Assembly (NCBI RefSeq): GCF_900111125.1 | Contig: NZ_FOGE01000030.1 | Coordinates: 1 to 50,198, forward strand | Source of the DNA: Sphingobium sp. YR768 | GTDB lineage: Bacteria > Pseudomonadota > Alphaproteobacteria > Sphingomonadales > Sphingomonadaceae | Length of the DNA: 50,198 bases | Direction: 5' to 3' | Shown here: piece after piece, positions 16,291-24,787 of the stretch | How the letters are laid out: each line of letters begins with the position of its first letter | Position numbering within the stretch: position 1 is the stretch's first letter | The notes under the pieces: generated by a model | What the model saw: the letters and a program-made list of their open reading frames with translations, nothing else | Database searches by the model: none | What the model was told of the DNA's origin: nothing | Translations under genes and position numbers: made by a program

Positions 16291-17337
16291 ATGTTCATCT
16301 ATAATGCCTGGTATGTGGCTGCCTTCGCGGCCGATATCGCGCCCGGCAAGACACTCGGCCGCAAATATCTGAACAAGGCCGTCGTGCTGTTCCGCACCGA
16401 AGCGGGCGAGATCGCCGCGCTGGAGGACCGGTGCAGCCACCGCGCCATGCCGCTGTCCGCCGGACATGTCGACGGCGATGTCATCCGTTGCTGCTATCAT
16501 GGCGTGGAGTTCGACAAGCGCGGCGCGTGCACCCGTATTCCCAACCAGACCCGCATCCCGCCGGCCGCCAATGTGCGCCATTATCCGGTGGTGGAGAAGG
16601 ATCATCTGATCTGGATCTGGATGGGTGAGCCGGCGCTGGCCGACCCGTCGATCATTGTCGACAATCCCGAGCATGACGATCCCAAATGGACGTGGCGGCC
16701 CTATAATTTCCCGGTGAAGGCCAATTGGCAACTGATCATCGACAATATCATGGACCTGACCCACGTCCCCTACATCCATGCCCGCACGATCGGCGGCAAT
16801 CCCGAACAACATTATGGCGCCGACACCAAGGTCGAGTTTGACGGGCGCAAGGTGACGCTGCTGCGCAAGATGCCCAACAGCGTTCCGCCCAAATCCTATG
16901 TCGATGCGGGCGGTTTCAAGGGCCGGGTCGATCGCTGGCAGGAAGTGCGCTTCAATCCCGGCATCGGCATGACCTGTCGCGTCAATGCGGGCGGCTGCGA
17001 TGTCGGCACGGGTGCCTATGAAGGCAAGCGCGACAATGGCTTCATGCTGGCGAACAACCATTTCATCACCCCGGAAACCGAGACGACCAGCCATTATCTC
17101 TGGACCATTTGCACCACCGCACCCAAGGAAAGCGGGGTGCCGGATGTGCTGTTCGATCAGTTTTTCGACACCATCACCGAAGATGAGGAAACCTTGCAGG
17201 CGCAGCAGGCGCGGATCGATGATGAGCCGGAACGCGCCTTTGTCGGCATCGCCAGCGACGGGGCTGTCAACCAGGCCCGCCGTGTGCTGAGCGCCATGCT
17301 GGAAGCCGAACAGGGAGCCGTCATCGCGGCGGAGTGA
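16291..17337 (+). CDS. Rieske oxygenase, vanillate O-demethylase (VanA)-like
   Basis: 348 residues, the usual VanA length. The start MFIYNAWYVAAFAADI is typical and follows AAGGAG. Rieske ligands are Cys48, His50, Cys67 and His70 (RCSHRAMPLSAGHVDG, RCCYHGVEF). The iron site is Asp155-x2-His158-x4-His163 in DLTHVPYIH. Relatives demethylate methoxy-aromatics or hydroxylate small rings. No reductase is adjacent; the one at 10399-11331 is the closest candidate. The 145 bp upstream show no clear operator copy, so regulation may instead be by the MerR-type gene that follows 66 bp downstream. Confidence 0.92.
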   Translation: MFIYNAWYVAAFAADIAPGKTLGRKYLNKAVVLFRTEAGEIAALEDRCSHRAMPLSAGHVDGDVIRCCYHGVEFDKRGACTRIPNQTRIPPAANVRHYPVVEKDHLIWIWMGEPALADPSIIVDNPEHDDPKWTWRPYNFPVKANWQLIIDNIMDLTHVPYIHARTIGGNPEQHYGADTKVEFDGRKVTLLRKMPNSVPPKSYVDAGGFKGRVDRWQEVRFNPGIGMTCRVNAGGCDVGTGAYEGKRDNGFMLANNHFITPETETTSHYLWTICTTAPKESGVPDVLFDQFFDTITEDEETLQAQQARIDDEPERAFVGIASDGAVNQARRVLSAMLEAEQGAVIAAE

Positions 17338-17403
17338 TCCGCCTTGCGTATATCGGTAACATAGTGGCTTGCTCCATCCGGTTCGCCATGCTGTAGCGAT
17401 GCG

Positions 17404-18147
17404 ATGAAGATGCGCGAACTGGAGGAGCGGACGGGGGTCCATCGCGAGACGATCCGCGTCTATCTGCGCGAAGGACTCATCCCCGAACCTGCGCGGCCGC
17501 GCAAGACCGTCGCCGATTATGGCGAGGAACATGTGCAGGCGATCCTGGCGGTACGGCGGTTGCAGCGGGCAAACCGGCTGACTCTGGCGCAGATCAAGGC
17601 GATCATCGGCGGTGAGGGCACCGACGGCCGGGTCGAAGCCAGCGCGTTCGACCAGTTGGAGCAACTGGTCGCCCATCGCGTCGGGGCGGATGGTCCGCCG
17701 GTGACGATCGTGTCGCTGCTGGAACGCTATCCGAACGCGGCGGAGGATGCCCGCACGCTGGCGAAGATCGGTATCCTCGACATTATCGACACGGATCAAG
17801 GTGAGGCGCTGAGCATCACCAGCGCCCATCTGGTGCGGATCTGGGGCGACATGCGCAAGGCCGGCTTCGATCAGCGGCTGGACTATACGCCGGAGATATT
17901 GGGATTTTACACCGAGGCGGCGGATTTCGTCGGGCGGTGGGAGGCGACCACCTTCATGGAGCGGGTCGAGGGTCATATCGACGTGGCGGAGGCGGCGACC
18001 ATGGTGGAACATGCGCTGCCGCTGATGCTCGATTTCTTCGGCCTGATGCGACAGCGCGCCTTTTTCCGTCATGTCGAGGCGATCCGGGCCGGCAAGGAAA
18101 CGGATCGCCCCGCAGATGGCATCAGTCCATCGTCAGCACGGCCTTGA
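17404..18147 (+). CDS. MerR-family transcriptional regulator
   Basis: 247 residues. A MerR winged HTH is clear at residues 1-70 (KMRELEERTGVHRETIRVYL, EGLIPEP, YGEEHVQAILAVRRLQ). The C-terminal two thirds are all-helical and unlike metal-binding MerR proteins: no Cys cluster is seen, so an organic effector is more likely. The gene follows the second Rieske oxygenase on the same strand, and its last 26 bp overlap the end of the convergent alcohol dehydrogenase gene. The start is weakly supported; no strong ribosome site precedes ATG 17404. Confidence 0.85.
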   Translation: MKMRELEERTGVHRETIRVYLREGLIPEPARPRKTVADYGEEHVQAILAVRRLQRANRLTLAQIKAIIGGEGTDGRVEASAFDQLEQLVAHRVGADGPPVTIVSLLERYPNAAEDARTLAKIGILDIIDTDQGEALSITSAHLVRIWGDMRKAGFDQRLDYTPEILGFYTEAADFVGRWEATTFMERVEGHIDVAEAATMVEHALPLMLDFFGLMRQRAFFRHVEAIRAGKETDRPADGISPSSARP

Positions 18148-19225
18148 CGCAACGGCCGTCATGCTGGTCGGCGACGGCCTTGTTGATATCCTCCAGCCGA
18201 TAGCGGGTCATCAGCTTCTCGAAGGGGAACAGCCCTCTGGCATTGAGGGCGATCAGTTCGGGCAGGAAGGTCTGGGGATCGGCATTCCCCTCCGTCACGC
18301 CGCAGATGCTGATGCCGAGCGAGAGCATGTGCAGGATGTTGAGGCTGATGGCCGCATCCAGCGCCCTGGGCACGCCGACCATGGCCAGGCGCCCCAGCGG
18401 ACCAAGCGCGCGCATCCCGGCGTCGACAGCAGGCACGGCGCCCGACGTGTCCAGCACGCAATCGACGCCCTGCGGCCGGATAGCGCGTAGCTGTTCCGCG
18501 GTGTCTCCGGCAGTTATATCGATCACATGGGTGCCGCCCAGTTCCAGCGCCATGGCGCGGCGGCTTTCCAGCGGGTCGGCGACGATGATCGCACCTGCGC
18601 CGGAGGCTTTGGCCGCCATGACGGCGCTCAGCCCCACCGGGCCGCCGCCGGTAACGAGTATGGCCTCACCGGGCTGGAGTTTCAGCGCCTTCATCACCGC
18701 GCCGGCTCCGGTCATGATGCCGCAGCCCAGCGGCCCCAGCAGGTCCAGCGGCGCCTCTGCGGACACTTTCACCAGATTGCGGGCGGCGACGATGGCATGG
18801 CGCGCGAAGGAGGATTGGCCGAAAAAATGGCTGCTGACCGGCGCCGTCCCATCATGGAGGCAGGTCGATCCGTCGGCGCGGCAACCGCCGAAATTGAGCG
18901 CGGCGAAGTCGCGACAGTAGGCGGGCTGTCCGGCGTCGCATTGCGGACAGGCGCGGCAGGCGGCGAACCCCATCACCACGGCATCGCCCGGCAAGATGGA
19001 TGTCACATCAGCCCCCACCGCTTCGACTATGCCCGCGCCCTCATGACCCAGCACGGCCGGCAGGGGCGTGGGCAGCAACTGGTCACGCACAACGATGTCG
19101 GTATGACACAGTCCGGTGGCGACGATCCTGATCCGCACCTCGTCGGAACGCAGTTCGCCGAGTTCCAGCCGCTCGATCGTAAAGTCTCCGCCAGCGATCC
19201 TGGCGACAGCAGCCTGCACTTCCAT
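18122..19225 (-). CDS. Zinc-dependent alcohol dehydrogenase (aryl/allyl-alcohol type)
   Basis: 367 residues. MDR-family features: catalytic zinc ligands in ATGLCHTD and GHEGAGIV, a structural-zinc lobe CRACPQCDAGQPAYC, and the cofactor motif VTGGGPVGLSAVMAAKASGA followed by an acidic residue (VADPLESR) favouring NAD+. It resembles the benzyl/aryl alcohol dehydrogenases. The start is fixed by AGGAGG placed 6 nt before ATG 19225 (AGGAGG-ATGACC-ATG); the earlier ATG at 19231 would touch that site. It is divergent from the P450 gene across a 223-bp gap with two operator-like sites. A role in oxidising the alcohol made by the P450 is inferred. Confidence 0.92.
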   Translation of the reverse strand: MEVQAAVARIAGGDFTIERLELGELRSDEVRIRIVATGLCHTDIVVRDQLLPTPLPAVLGHEGAGIVEAVGADVTSILPGDAVVMGFAACRACPQCDAGQPAYCRDFAALNFGGCRADGSTCLHDGTAPVSSHFFGQSSFARHAIVAARNLVKVSAEAPLDLLGPLGCGIMTGAGAVMKALKLQPGEAILVTGGGPVGLSAVMAAKASGAGAIIVADPLESRRAMALELGGTHVIDITAGDTAEQLRAIRPQGVDCVLDTSGAVPAVDAGMRALGPLGRLAMVGVPRALDAAISLNILHMLSLGISICGVTEGNADPQTFLPELIALNARGLFPFEKLMTRYRLEDINKAVADQHDGRCVKAVLTMD

Positions 19226-19245
19226 GGTCATCCTCCTATTCAATT

Positions 19246-19260
19246 TTGGTGTCGATCATT
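19246..19260. promoter_or_regulatory. Degenerate FadR/GntR-type operator
   Basis: TTGGTGTCGATCATT resembles the consensus with a 4-nt spacer and imperfect right arm. It is followed by CAAAATTTGGGACG, closely similar to the sequence after copy 6 at 12938. It lies 20 bp upstream of the alcohol dehydrogenase start. Confidence 0.35.
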
Positions 19261-19339
19261 CAAAATTTGGGACGGTGCTGTTCGATATTCCGACGCATTC
19301 CCACGGAAAATTGCCGATTCCTGCCGTTTAAAGCGTGAA

Positions 19340-19350
19340 TGGTCAGACCG
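19340..19350. promoter_or_regulatory. FadR/GntR-type operator, copy 7
   Basis: TGGTCAGACCG inside AATGGTCAGACCG, one mismatch at the last base, in the gap between the divergent alcohol dehydrogenase and P450 genes, about 100 bp before the P450 start. Confidence 0.6.
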
Positions 19351-19448
19351 CTTTTTACGATTGACGACTCTCCTTGTCCACAGTTACGTAATTCACATAC
19401 GCAATACGCAAATGTCCGAAGGGCAGCGTAGGTGGAGAGGGTAGTTTC

Positions 19449-20750
19449 ATGGCGACTTCGCTGGATGCAGACACGCGTCCGATCATTCCCGACGATATTG
19501 CGCGGATCGTCATCGCGCCAAAAAGCTACACCGATGATGCGGTCGTCTATGGCGCCTTCAAATGGCTGCGCGCGAACATGCCGCTGGGGATTGCCCGGGT
19601 GCCGGGCTATGATCCGCTGTGGATCGTCACCAAACATGCCGACATCAGGGAAGTGGAGCGCAATGCCAAGCTGTTCCACAATGCCGATCATAACCCGGTT
19701 CTCAACGATCAGGCGTCTGACGCTTTCACGCGGGAGATCAATGGCGGCTCGCTGCGCATATTGTCCTCGCTTACCTATATGGACCCGCCCGAACATGCGT
19801 CCTACCGCACGCTGACATCCAACTGGTTCCTGCCGGGCAAGATCGGCAAGCTGGAAGAGCAGATCCGGGTGCTGGCGCGCCAGTCGGTCGACAATCTGCT
19901 GAGCTTCGATGGCGAATGCGACTTCGTGCGCGATTTTGCGCTCCACTATCCGCTGCGCGTCATCATGACCCTGTTCGGCGTACCACCCGAAGACGAGCCG
20001 AAGATGCTGAAGCTGACGCAGGAATTTTTCGGTGTCCATGATCCCGAGGAACAGCGGCCGGAAATGGCGGCCGACCCGGTGGTGGCGGCAAGGCAGTGGG
20101 CCGCGTCGATCGAGGATTTTTACGTCTATTTCGACAGGCTGAGCGCGCAGCGGCGTGAACAGCCGACCGATGATCTGCTGTCGCTGATCGCCAATTCCCG
20201 CATCAACGGCGCGCCGATCCCGCGCAACGAGGCCAATGGTTATTATGTCGCGATCGCGACGGCCGGGCATGACACGACGTCATCGTCCACCGCCGGCGGC
20301 CTGCACGGCATGATGGTCCATCCGGAGAACTGGGCGAAGGTGAAGGCCGATCCGTCGCTGATCCCCGGTCTGGTGGACGAGGCGATCCGCTGGACCAGCC
20401 CGGTCAAGCATTTCATGCGCAACGCCACCGCCGACACGCAGGTCCGCGGCATGGACATCCGGGCGATGGATCGGCTGATGATCTGCTACCCATCGGGCAA
20501 TCGCGATGCAGATGTGTTTGCCGACGCGGACCGGTTCGACATCAGCCGATCACCAAACCCGCATATCGCCTTCGGCTTTGGGCCGCATATGTGCCTGGGC
20601 CAGCACCTTGCCAAGCTGGAGATGCGCATCCTGTTCGAGGAGTTGCTGCCGCATCTTAAATCGGTGGAGATGGCCGGCCCGCCCCGGCTGGTGGAGACGA
20701 ACTTCGTCGGCGGCTACAAGGCGCTGCCGATCCGATTCAAGAAAGCCTGA
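19449..20750 (+). CDS. Cytochrome P450 monooxygenase
   Basis: 433 residues, a soluble bacterial class I P450. The heme-thiolate loop is FGFGPHMCLGQHLAKLE with Cys382. The I-helix carries AGHDTT with the acid-alcohol pair Asp275/Thr276, and the ExxR motif is in DEAIRWTSP. The general look is that of the terpene-hydroxylating group (linalool 8-monooxygenase and relatives), but substrate cannot be assigned. No ferredoxin or ferredoxin reductase partner is adjacent, so electrons must come from elsewhere in the genome. The TonB receptor follows 85 bp downstream and the aldehyde dehydrogenase after it, suggesting one rightward unit. Start: GAGAGGG lies 7 nt before ATG 19449. Confidence 0.94.
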   Translation: MATSLDADTRPIIPDDIARIVIAPKSYTDDAVVYGAFKWLRANMPLGIARVPGYDPLWIVTKHADIREVERNAKLFHNADHNPVLNDQASDAFTREINGGSLRILSSLTYMDPPEHASYRTLTSNWFLPGKIGKLEEQIRVLARQSVDNLLSFDGECDFVRDFALHYPLRVIMTLFGVPPEDEPKMLKLTQEFFGVHDPEEQRPEMAADPVVAARQWAASIEDFYVYFDRLSAQRREQPTDDLLSLIANSRINGAPIPRNEANGYYVAIATAGHDTTSSSTAGGLHGMMVHPENWAKVKADPSLIPGLVDEAIRWTSPVKHFMRNATADTQVRGMDIRAMDRLMICYPSGNRDADVFADADRFDISRSPNPHIAFGFGPHMCLGQHLAKLEMRILFEELLPHLKSVEMAGPPRLVETNFVGGYKALPIRFKKA

Positions 20751-20835
20751 TTTTTCAAAGGCCGGGACACCGCGCAGGCGGGGCCGGGACAATGCCCGAG
20801 GGTGGAACATCCGGGCGATATGGGAGGAGCCTGAC

Positions 20836-23205
20836 ATGCAAAAGACAATAGCCCTGCTGGTTGCGAGCGTTTCGGCGGTGGTGCTGCAATCGCCGGCCTT
20901 CGCGCAGGAGGATGGCGCGCCACAGGCGCAGCAGCAGCCGGCGGGCCTGGGCGACATCATCGTTACCGCGCAGAAACGCGAGCAGGCGATCAACGATGTG
21001 CCGCTGTCCATCACCGCCGCCTCGGGCGAGAAGCTGGCGAACCAGGGCGTCACCAATGTCGCCGATCTGGTGAAGATCGTGCCGGGGTTCAACTATACCG
21101 AAAGCGCCTTCGCGACGCCGGTCTATACGTTGCGCGGTATCGGTTTCTACGACACCAGCCTGGCGGCCAAGCCCACTGTCAGCATCTATCAGGATCAGGT
21201 GCCGATCCCCTTCTCCATCATGACGCGCGGCGCGACGCTTGATCTGGAGCGGGTCGAGGTGCTGAAGGGGCCGCAGGGCACCCTGTTCGGATCGAACGCG
21301 ACCGGCGGGGCGATCAACTATATCGCCGCCAAGCCGTCATCGACCTTCAAGGCCGGGATTGACGCGGGGGTGGACAGTTTCAGACAGGTATCGGGTGGCG
21401 GCTTCCTCAGCGGGCCGATCAGCGACACGCTGACGGCGCGGGTCGCAGTGCGCACCGAACAGGGCGGGGCGTGGCAGCGCAGCTATACCCGTGACGAAAA
21501 ACTGGGCGACCGCAATTTCACCACGGGTCGCATCCTTCTCGACTTCCAGCCATCCGATGGTGCGCGCTTCTCGCTCAACCTCAACCGCTTCATCGACAAG
21601 AGCGACGGGCAGGCGGCGCAACTGATCGGCGTGGTGCCGCTGGGCAATCCGGCACGTCTGGGGCCGCTCGCCACCTATCCGATCGCGCCGCGCAACAATC
21701 GCGATGCCGACTGGACGCCGGAGCAGAAACCCAAGCGCGACGACTGGTTCTTGTCGGCGGCTTTCCGGGGTGACATCGACCTGACCGATGACATCACCCT
21801 GACGTCGATCAGCAGCTATTCCCAATATCATAACGATCAGGACATTGATCCGGACGGCGTCGCGCTGCGCGACTATTTCTACAACACTAGGGGGAAGATC
21901 ACCGCTTTGTCGCAGGAATTGCGGTTGCAGGGGCGGACGGGTGGCCTGACCTATATATTGGGCGCCAATTATGCGCGGGAGAAAACCTACCAACAGGATG
22001 ATGCCGGTCCCTATGACCAGTCGACGCCCGCCTATAATTTCGTGGATGCCGGCCTTGGCATCCCCTTCTTCGTCTACAGCCAATATTCGCGGCAGAAATT
22101 CGTGAACAAGGCCGTGTTCGCCAATCTGGATTACGACATTGGCGACACGATTACCCTGCATGGTGGGGTGCGCTATACCAAGACCAATATCGATTTCGCC
22201 GGCTGCACCGCCGATCGCGGCTTCGCCTTGGGACAGGGTATCCAGAATCTTGTGAATTTCATTCGTGGTGGTGCGGGGCTGGCCCCGATCGTCATCCCGG
22301 AAAATGGTTGCGTGACGATCGACGGCACGACGCTGACCGTGGGGGAGGTGCAGCGCACCCTGAACGAGGATAATGTGTCCTGGCGGGCGGGCATCGATTA
22401 TAAGCCAAACAAGGATGTGCTGCTCTACGCGTCGGTGAGCAAGGGGTACAAGTCGGGCAGTTTTCCGATGCTGTCGGCCAGCGATGCCAACCAGTTCAAT
22501 CCGGTGACGCAGGAATCGGTGACCGCCTATGAGGTGGGCGCCAAGCTGACGGTGCTGGAGAACACGGCCCAGATCAACGGCGCGCTCTTCTATTATGATT
22601 ATAGCGACAAACAGTTGAAGGGCCGCGTGATCGCCAATCCCGACGTGTTCGGGCCGCTGGAGGCGCTGGTCAATGTGCCGAAATCCCGCGTGCAGGGTGC
22701 GGAACTGCAACTGGACCTGGCGCCCACCGAAGGGCTGCGCGTCAGCATTGGCGCGACCTATCTCGACACGAAGATCAAGGGCAGCTTCGTCAACTATGAC
22801 AGCTATGGCAATCAGGTGGACTTCGGCGGATCGGCCTTCCCCTACACGCCCAAATTCCAGATCGTGGCCGATGCCCAATATGATTGGGTCTTGAGCGACG
22901 ATGTGGAAGCCTTTGTCGGCGCGAACCTGAATTTTCAGAGCGATACCAAGGCCGTGCTGGGCAACGCCCGCGCGACGCCATCGGCCGATCTTTCCGCGCA
23001 GGGCGGCCTGACGATCGAGGATTATGCGCTGATCGACCTGCGTGCCGGCCTGTCCTTTGCCGACAAGCGCTACAAGATCAGCGCCTTCGTGCGAAACCTA
23101 GGCAACACCTATTATTGGACCAACGCCACGCGCATCACCGACACGACCGTGCGCTTCGCTGGCCGGCCGCGCACGTTCGGCGTCAACCTTTCGGCACGTT
23201 TCTGA
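20836..23205 (+). CDS. TonB-dependent outer-membrane receptor (catabolic cluster, second)
   Basis: 789 residues from ATG 20836, which follows GGGAGGAG and starts a clean signal peptide (QKTIALLVASVSAVVLQSPA, cut after AFA). The frame is open into the P450 gene but that part has no receptor features. Mature features are DIIVTAQKREQ (TonB-box region), plug motif VEVLKGPQGTLFGSNATGGA, SKGYKSGSFP in the barrel, and a C-terminal strand ending NLSARF. It lies between the P450 and an aldehyde dehydrogenase. Having two different receptors in one cluster suggests two related substrates or one receptor per pathway branch. Confidence 0.93.
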   Translation: MQKTIALLVASVSAVVLQSPAFAQEDGAPQAQQQPAGLGDIIVTAQKREQAINDVPLSITAASGEKLANQGVTNVADLVKIVPGFNYTESAFATPVYTLRGIGFYDTSLAAKPTVSIYQDQVPIPFSIMTRGATLDLERVEVLKGPQGTLFGSNATGGAINYIAAKPSSTFKAGIDAGVDSFRQVSGGGFLSGPISDTLTARVAVRTEQGGAWQRSYTRDEKLGDRNFTTGRILLDFQPSDGARFSLNLNRFIDKSDGQAAQLIGVVPLGNPARLGPLATYPIAPRNNRDADWTPEQKPKRDDWFLSAAFRGDIDLTDDITLTSISSYSQYHNDQDIDPDGVALRDYFYNTRGKITALSQELRLQGRTGGLTYILGANYAREKTYQQDDAGPYDQSTPAYNFVDAGLGIPFFVYSQYSRQKFVNKAVFANLDYDIGDTITLHGGVRYTKTNIDFAGCTADRGFALGQGIQNLVNFIRGGAGLAPIVIPENGCVTIDGTTLTVGEVQRTLNEDNVSWRAGIDYKPNKDVLLYASVSKGYKSGSFPMLSASDANQFNPVTQESVTAYEVGAKLTVLENTAQINGALFYYDYSDKQLKGRVIANPDVFGPLEALVNVPKSRVQGAELQLDLAPTEGLRVSIGATYLDTKIKGSFVNYDSYGNQVDFGGSAFPYTPKFQIVADAQYDWVLSDDVEAFVGANLNFQSDTKAVLGNARATPSADLSAQGGLTIEDYALIDLRAGLSFADKRYKISAFVRNLGNTYYWTNATRITDTTVRFAGRPRTFGVNLSARF

Positions 23206-23220
23206 ACAAGCCTCCCCTGG

Positions 23221-23252
23221 GCCGCGCCCTGAACGGCGGGCGCGGCTCCTTC
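23221..23252 (+). terminator. Hairpin terminator after the second receptor
   Basis: GCCGCGCCC / GGGCGCGGC, a 9-bp stem with loop TGAACGGC, followed by the pyrimidine run TCCTTCTTCCCC. It starts 15 nt after the receptor stop. The T-run is interrupted, so partial read-through into the aldehyde dehydrogenase is possible. Confidence 0.65.
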
Positions 23253-23275
23253 TTCCCCTTCCGGAGATATGCCCC

Positions 23276-24787
23276 ATGAATGCATCCACGCCCGTCGCCG
23301 CCAGCCTGCATGGCGAACCGGGGCATGCGGTTCGCCTGCCGACCACCCGCATGCTGATCGGCGGCGCATGGGAGGAGGCCGGGGACGGGCGCAGGATCGA
23401 TGTGGAAGATCCGGCGACCGGGCAGATATTCGCCAGCGTGCCGGCTGGTACCTCGGCGGATGTGGACCGCGCTGTGACGGCAGCCCGGACGGCGTTCGAA
23501 GCGGACACATGGGCGCGCATGCGCCCGCTCGATCGCGGCAGGATCATCGAGGCGATCGCGCGCAAGATCGAGGATCATGCGCAGGAACTGGCGTTGCTGG
23601 AAAGCTATGACAATGGCAAGGCGGTGCATCATGCGCTGGCGGTGGATGTGCCGGCTGCCGTCGATATCTTCCGCTACATGGCCGGCTGGACGTCGAAGCT
23701 CTATGGACAGGTGAACCCGATATCGGGGGATGGGCGACAATATCACAGCTATTCGGTGCGCGAGCCGATCGGCGTGGTCGGCCAGATCGTGCCGTGGAAC
23801 TATCCGCTGGCGATGGCGGCGTGGAAGATTGCCTCGGCGCTGGCGGCGGGGTGCACGATCGTCCTCAAGCCTTCCGAAGTTACGCCGCTGACGGCGCTGC
23901 GTCTGGCCGAGTTGGCGCTGGAGGCGGGCTTGCCCGAAGGCGTGCTCAACATCGTGACCGGCTATGGCCATGAGGCGGGGCAGGCGCTGGTCGAGCATCC
24001 CGGCATCGACAAAATCGCCTTCACCGGATCGACCTGCGTGGGCAAGCAGATCGTCCAGACATGTGCGAAAGACCTGAAGCGCGTCACGCTGGAACTGGGC
24101 GGCAAATCGCCGTCTCTGATCTTCGCCGATGCCGATCTGGATCAGGCGGCGACCGGCGCGGCGCTCGCCATATTTTTCAACTCAGGTCAGGTCTGCCTTG
24201 CCGCGTCACGCCTCTATGTCGAACGCTCCGTGTTCGACAGGGTGGTCGACGGCATCGCGCAGGTGGCGAAGACATTCAAATTGGGCCATGGCCGCGATCC
24301 CGACACGATGCTGGGGCCGCTGGTGTCGCGAGTGCAGCAGGGGCGGGTGCTCGACTATATCGCGCAGGGTAAGGCGAGCGGCGCGGATCTCGTCACCGGG
24401 GGTGGCACCGGAGGCCGGGACGGCTATTTCGTGGAGCCGACCATTTTTGCCAATCCTTCCGCTGATGCTTCCATCGTGAAGGAGGAGATTTTCGGACCGG
24501 TGCTGGTGGCCACGCCCTTTGATGATGTCGATGAGGTGGTAAAAAGCGCCAATGACACACGTTATGGCCTTGCCGCCAATATCTGGACTCGCGACCTGTC
24601 CCGCGCGCATCTGACCGCGCGTCGGCTTCAGGCGGGAACGGTGTGGATCAACACCCATGGGATGAACGATCCCTCTGCTCCCTTTGGCGGCGTCAAAGAG
24701 TCAGGCTGGGGGCGCGAAGTCGGTGAGGAAGGCGTTCTGCATTATATGGAGACGAAGACCGTCACGGCACTTTTGGAGCATGGATGA
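23276..24787 (+). CDS. Aldehyde dehydrogenase (betaine/aromatic aldehyde type)
   Basis: 503 residues. Family motifs: VPWNYPLAMAAWKIASALAA, FTGSTCVGKQI, VTLELGGKSPSLIFADADLD with catalytic Glu, and NSGQVCLAASRLY with the nucleophilic Cys. The C-terminus has APFGGVKESGWGREVGEEG. It differs clearly from the aldehyde dehydrogenase at 5846-7333, so the cluster has two non-identical enzymes. It follows the P450 and TonB receptor, matching an alcohol to aldehyde to acid sequence with the alcohol dehydrogenase. Its last 26 bp overlap, on the other strand, the end of the truncated WYL-domain gene, which marks the edge of the cluster. Confidence 0.92.
   Translation: MNASTPVAASLHGEPGHAVRLPTTRMLIGGAWEEAGDGRRIDVEDPATGQIFASVPAGTSADVDRAVTAARTAFEADTWARMRPLDRGRIIEAIARKIEDHAQELALLESYDNGKAVHHALAVDVPAAVDIFRYMAGWTSKLYGQVNPISGDGRQYHSYSVREPIGVVGQIVPWNYPLAMAAWKIASALAAGCTIVLKPSEVTPLTALRLAELALEAGLPEGVLNIVTGYGHEAGQALVEHPGIDKIAFTGSTCVGKQIVQTCAKDLKRVTLELGGKSPSLIFADADLDQAATGAALAIFFNSGQVCLAASRLYVERSVFDRVVDGIAQVAKTFKLGHGRDPDTMLGPLVSRVQQGRVLDYIAQGKASGADLVTGGGTGGRDGYFVEPTIFANPSADASIVKEEIFGPVLVATPFDDVDEVVKSANDTRYGLAANIWTRDLSRAHLTARRLQAGTVWINTHGMNDPSAPFGGVKESGWGREVGEEGVLHYMETKTVTALLEHG

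Noticed and set aside
16180..18072. A 630-codon leftward open frame across the second Rieske oxygenase and the MerR gene
   Set aside because: Antisense to genes with complete catalytic and HTH motifs; it has no family features of its own.
21337..22878. A 513-codon leftward open frame inside the second TonB receptor
   Set aside because: Typical GC-rich mirror frame of the receptor barrel; no start context or domain.
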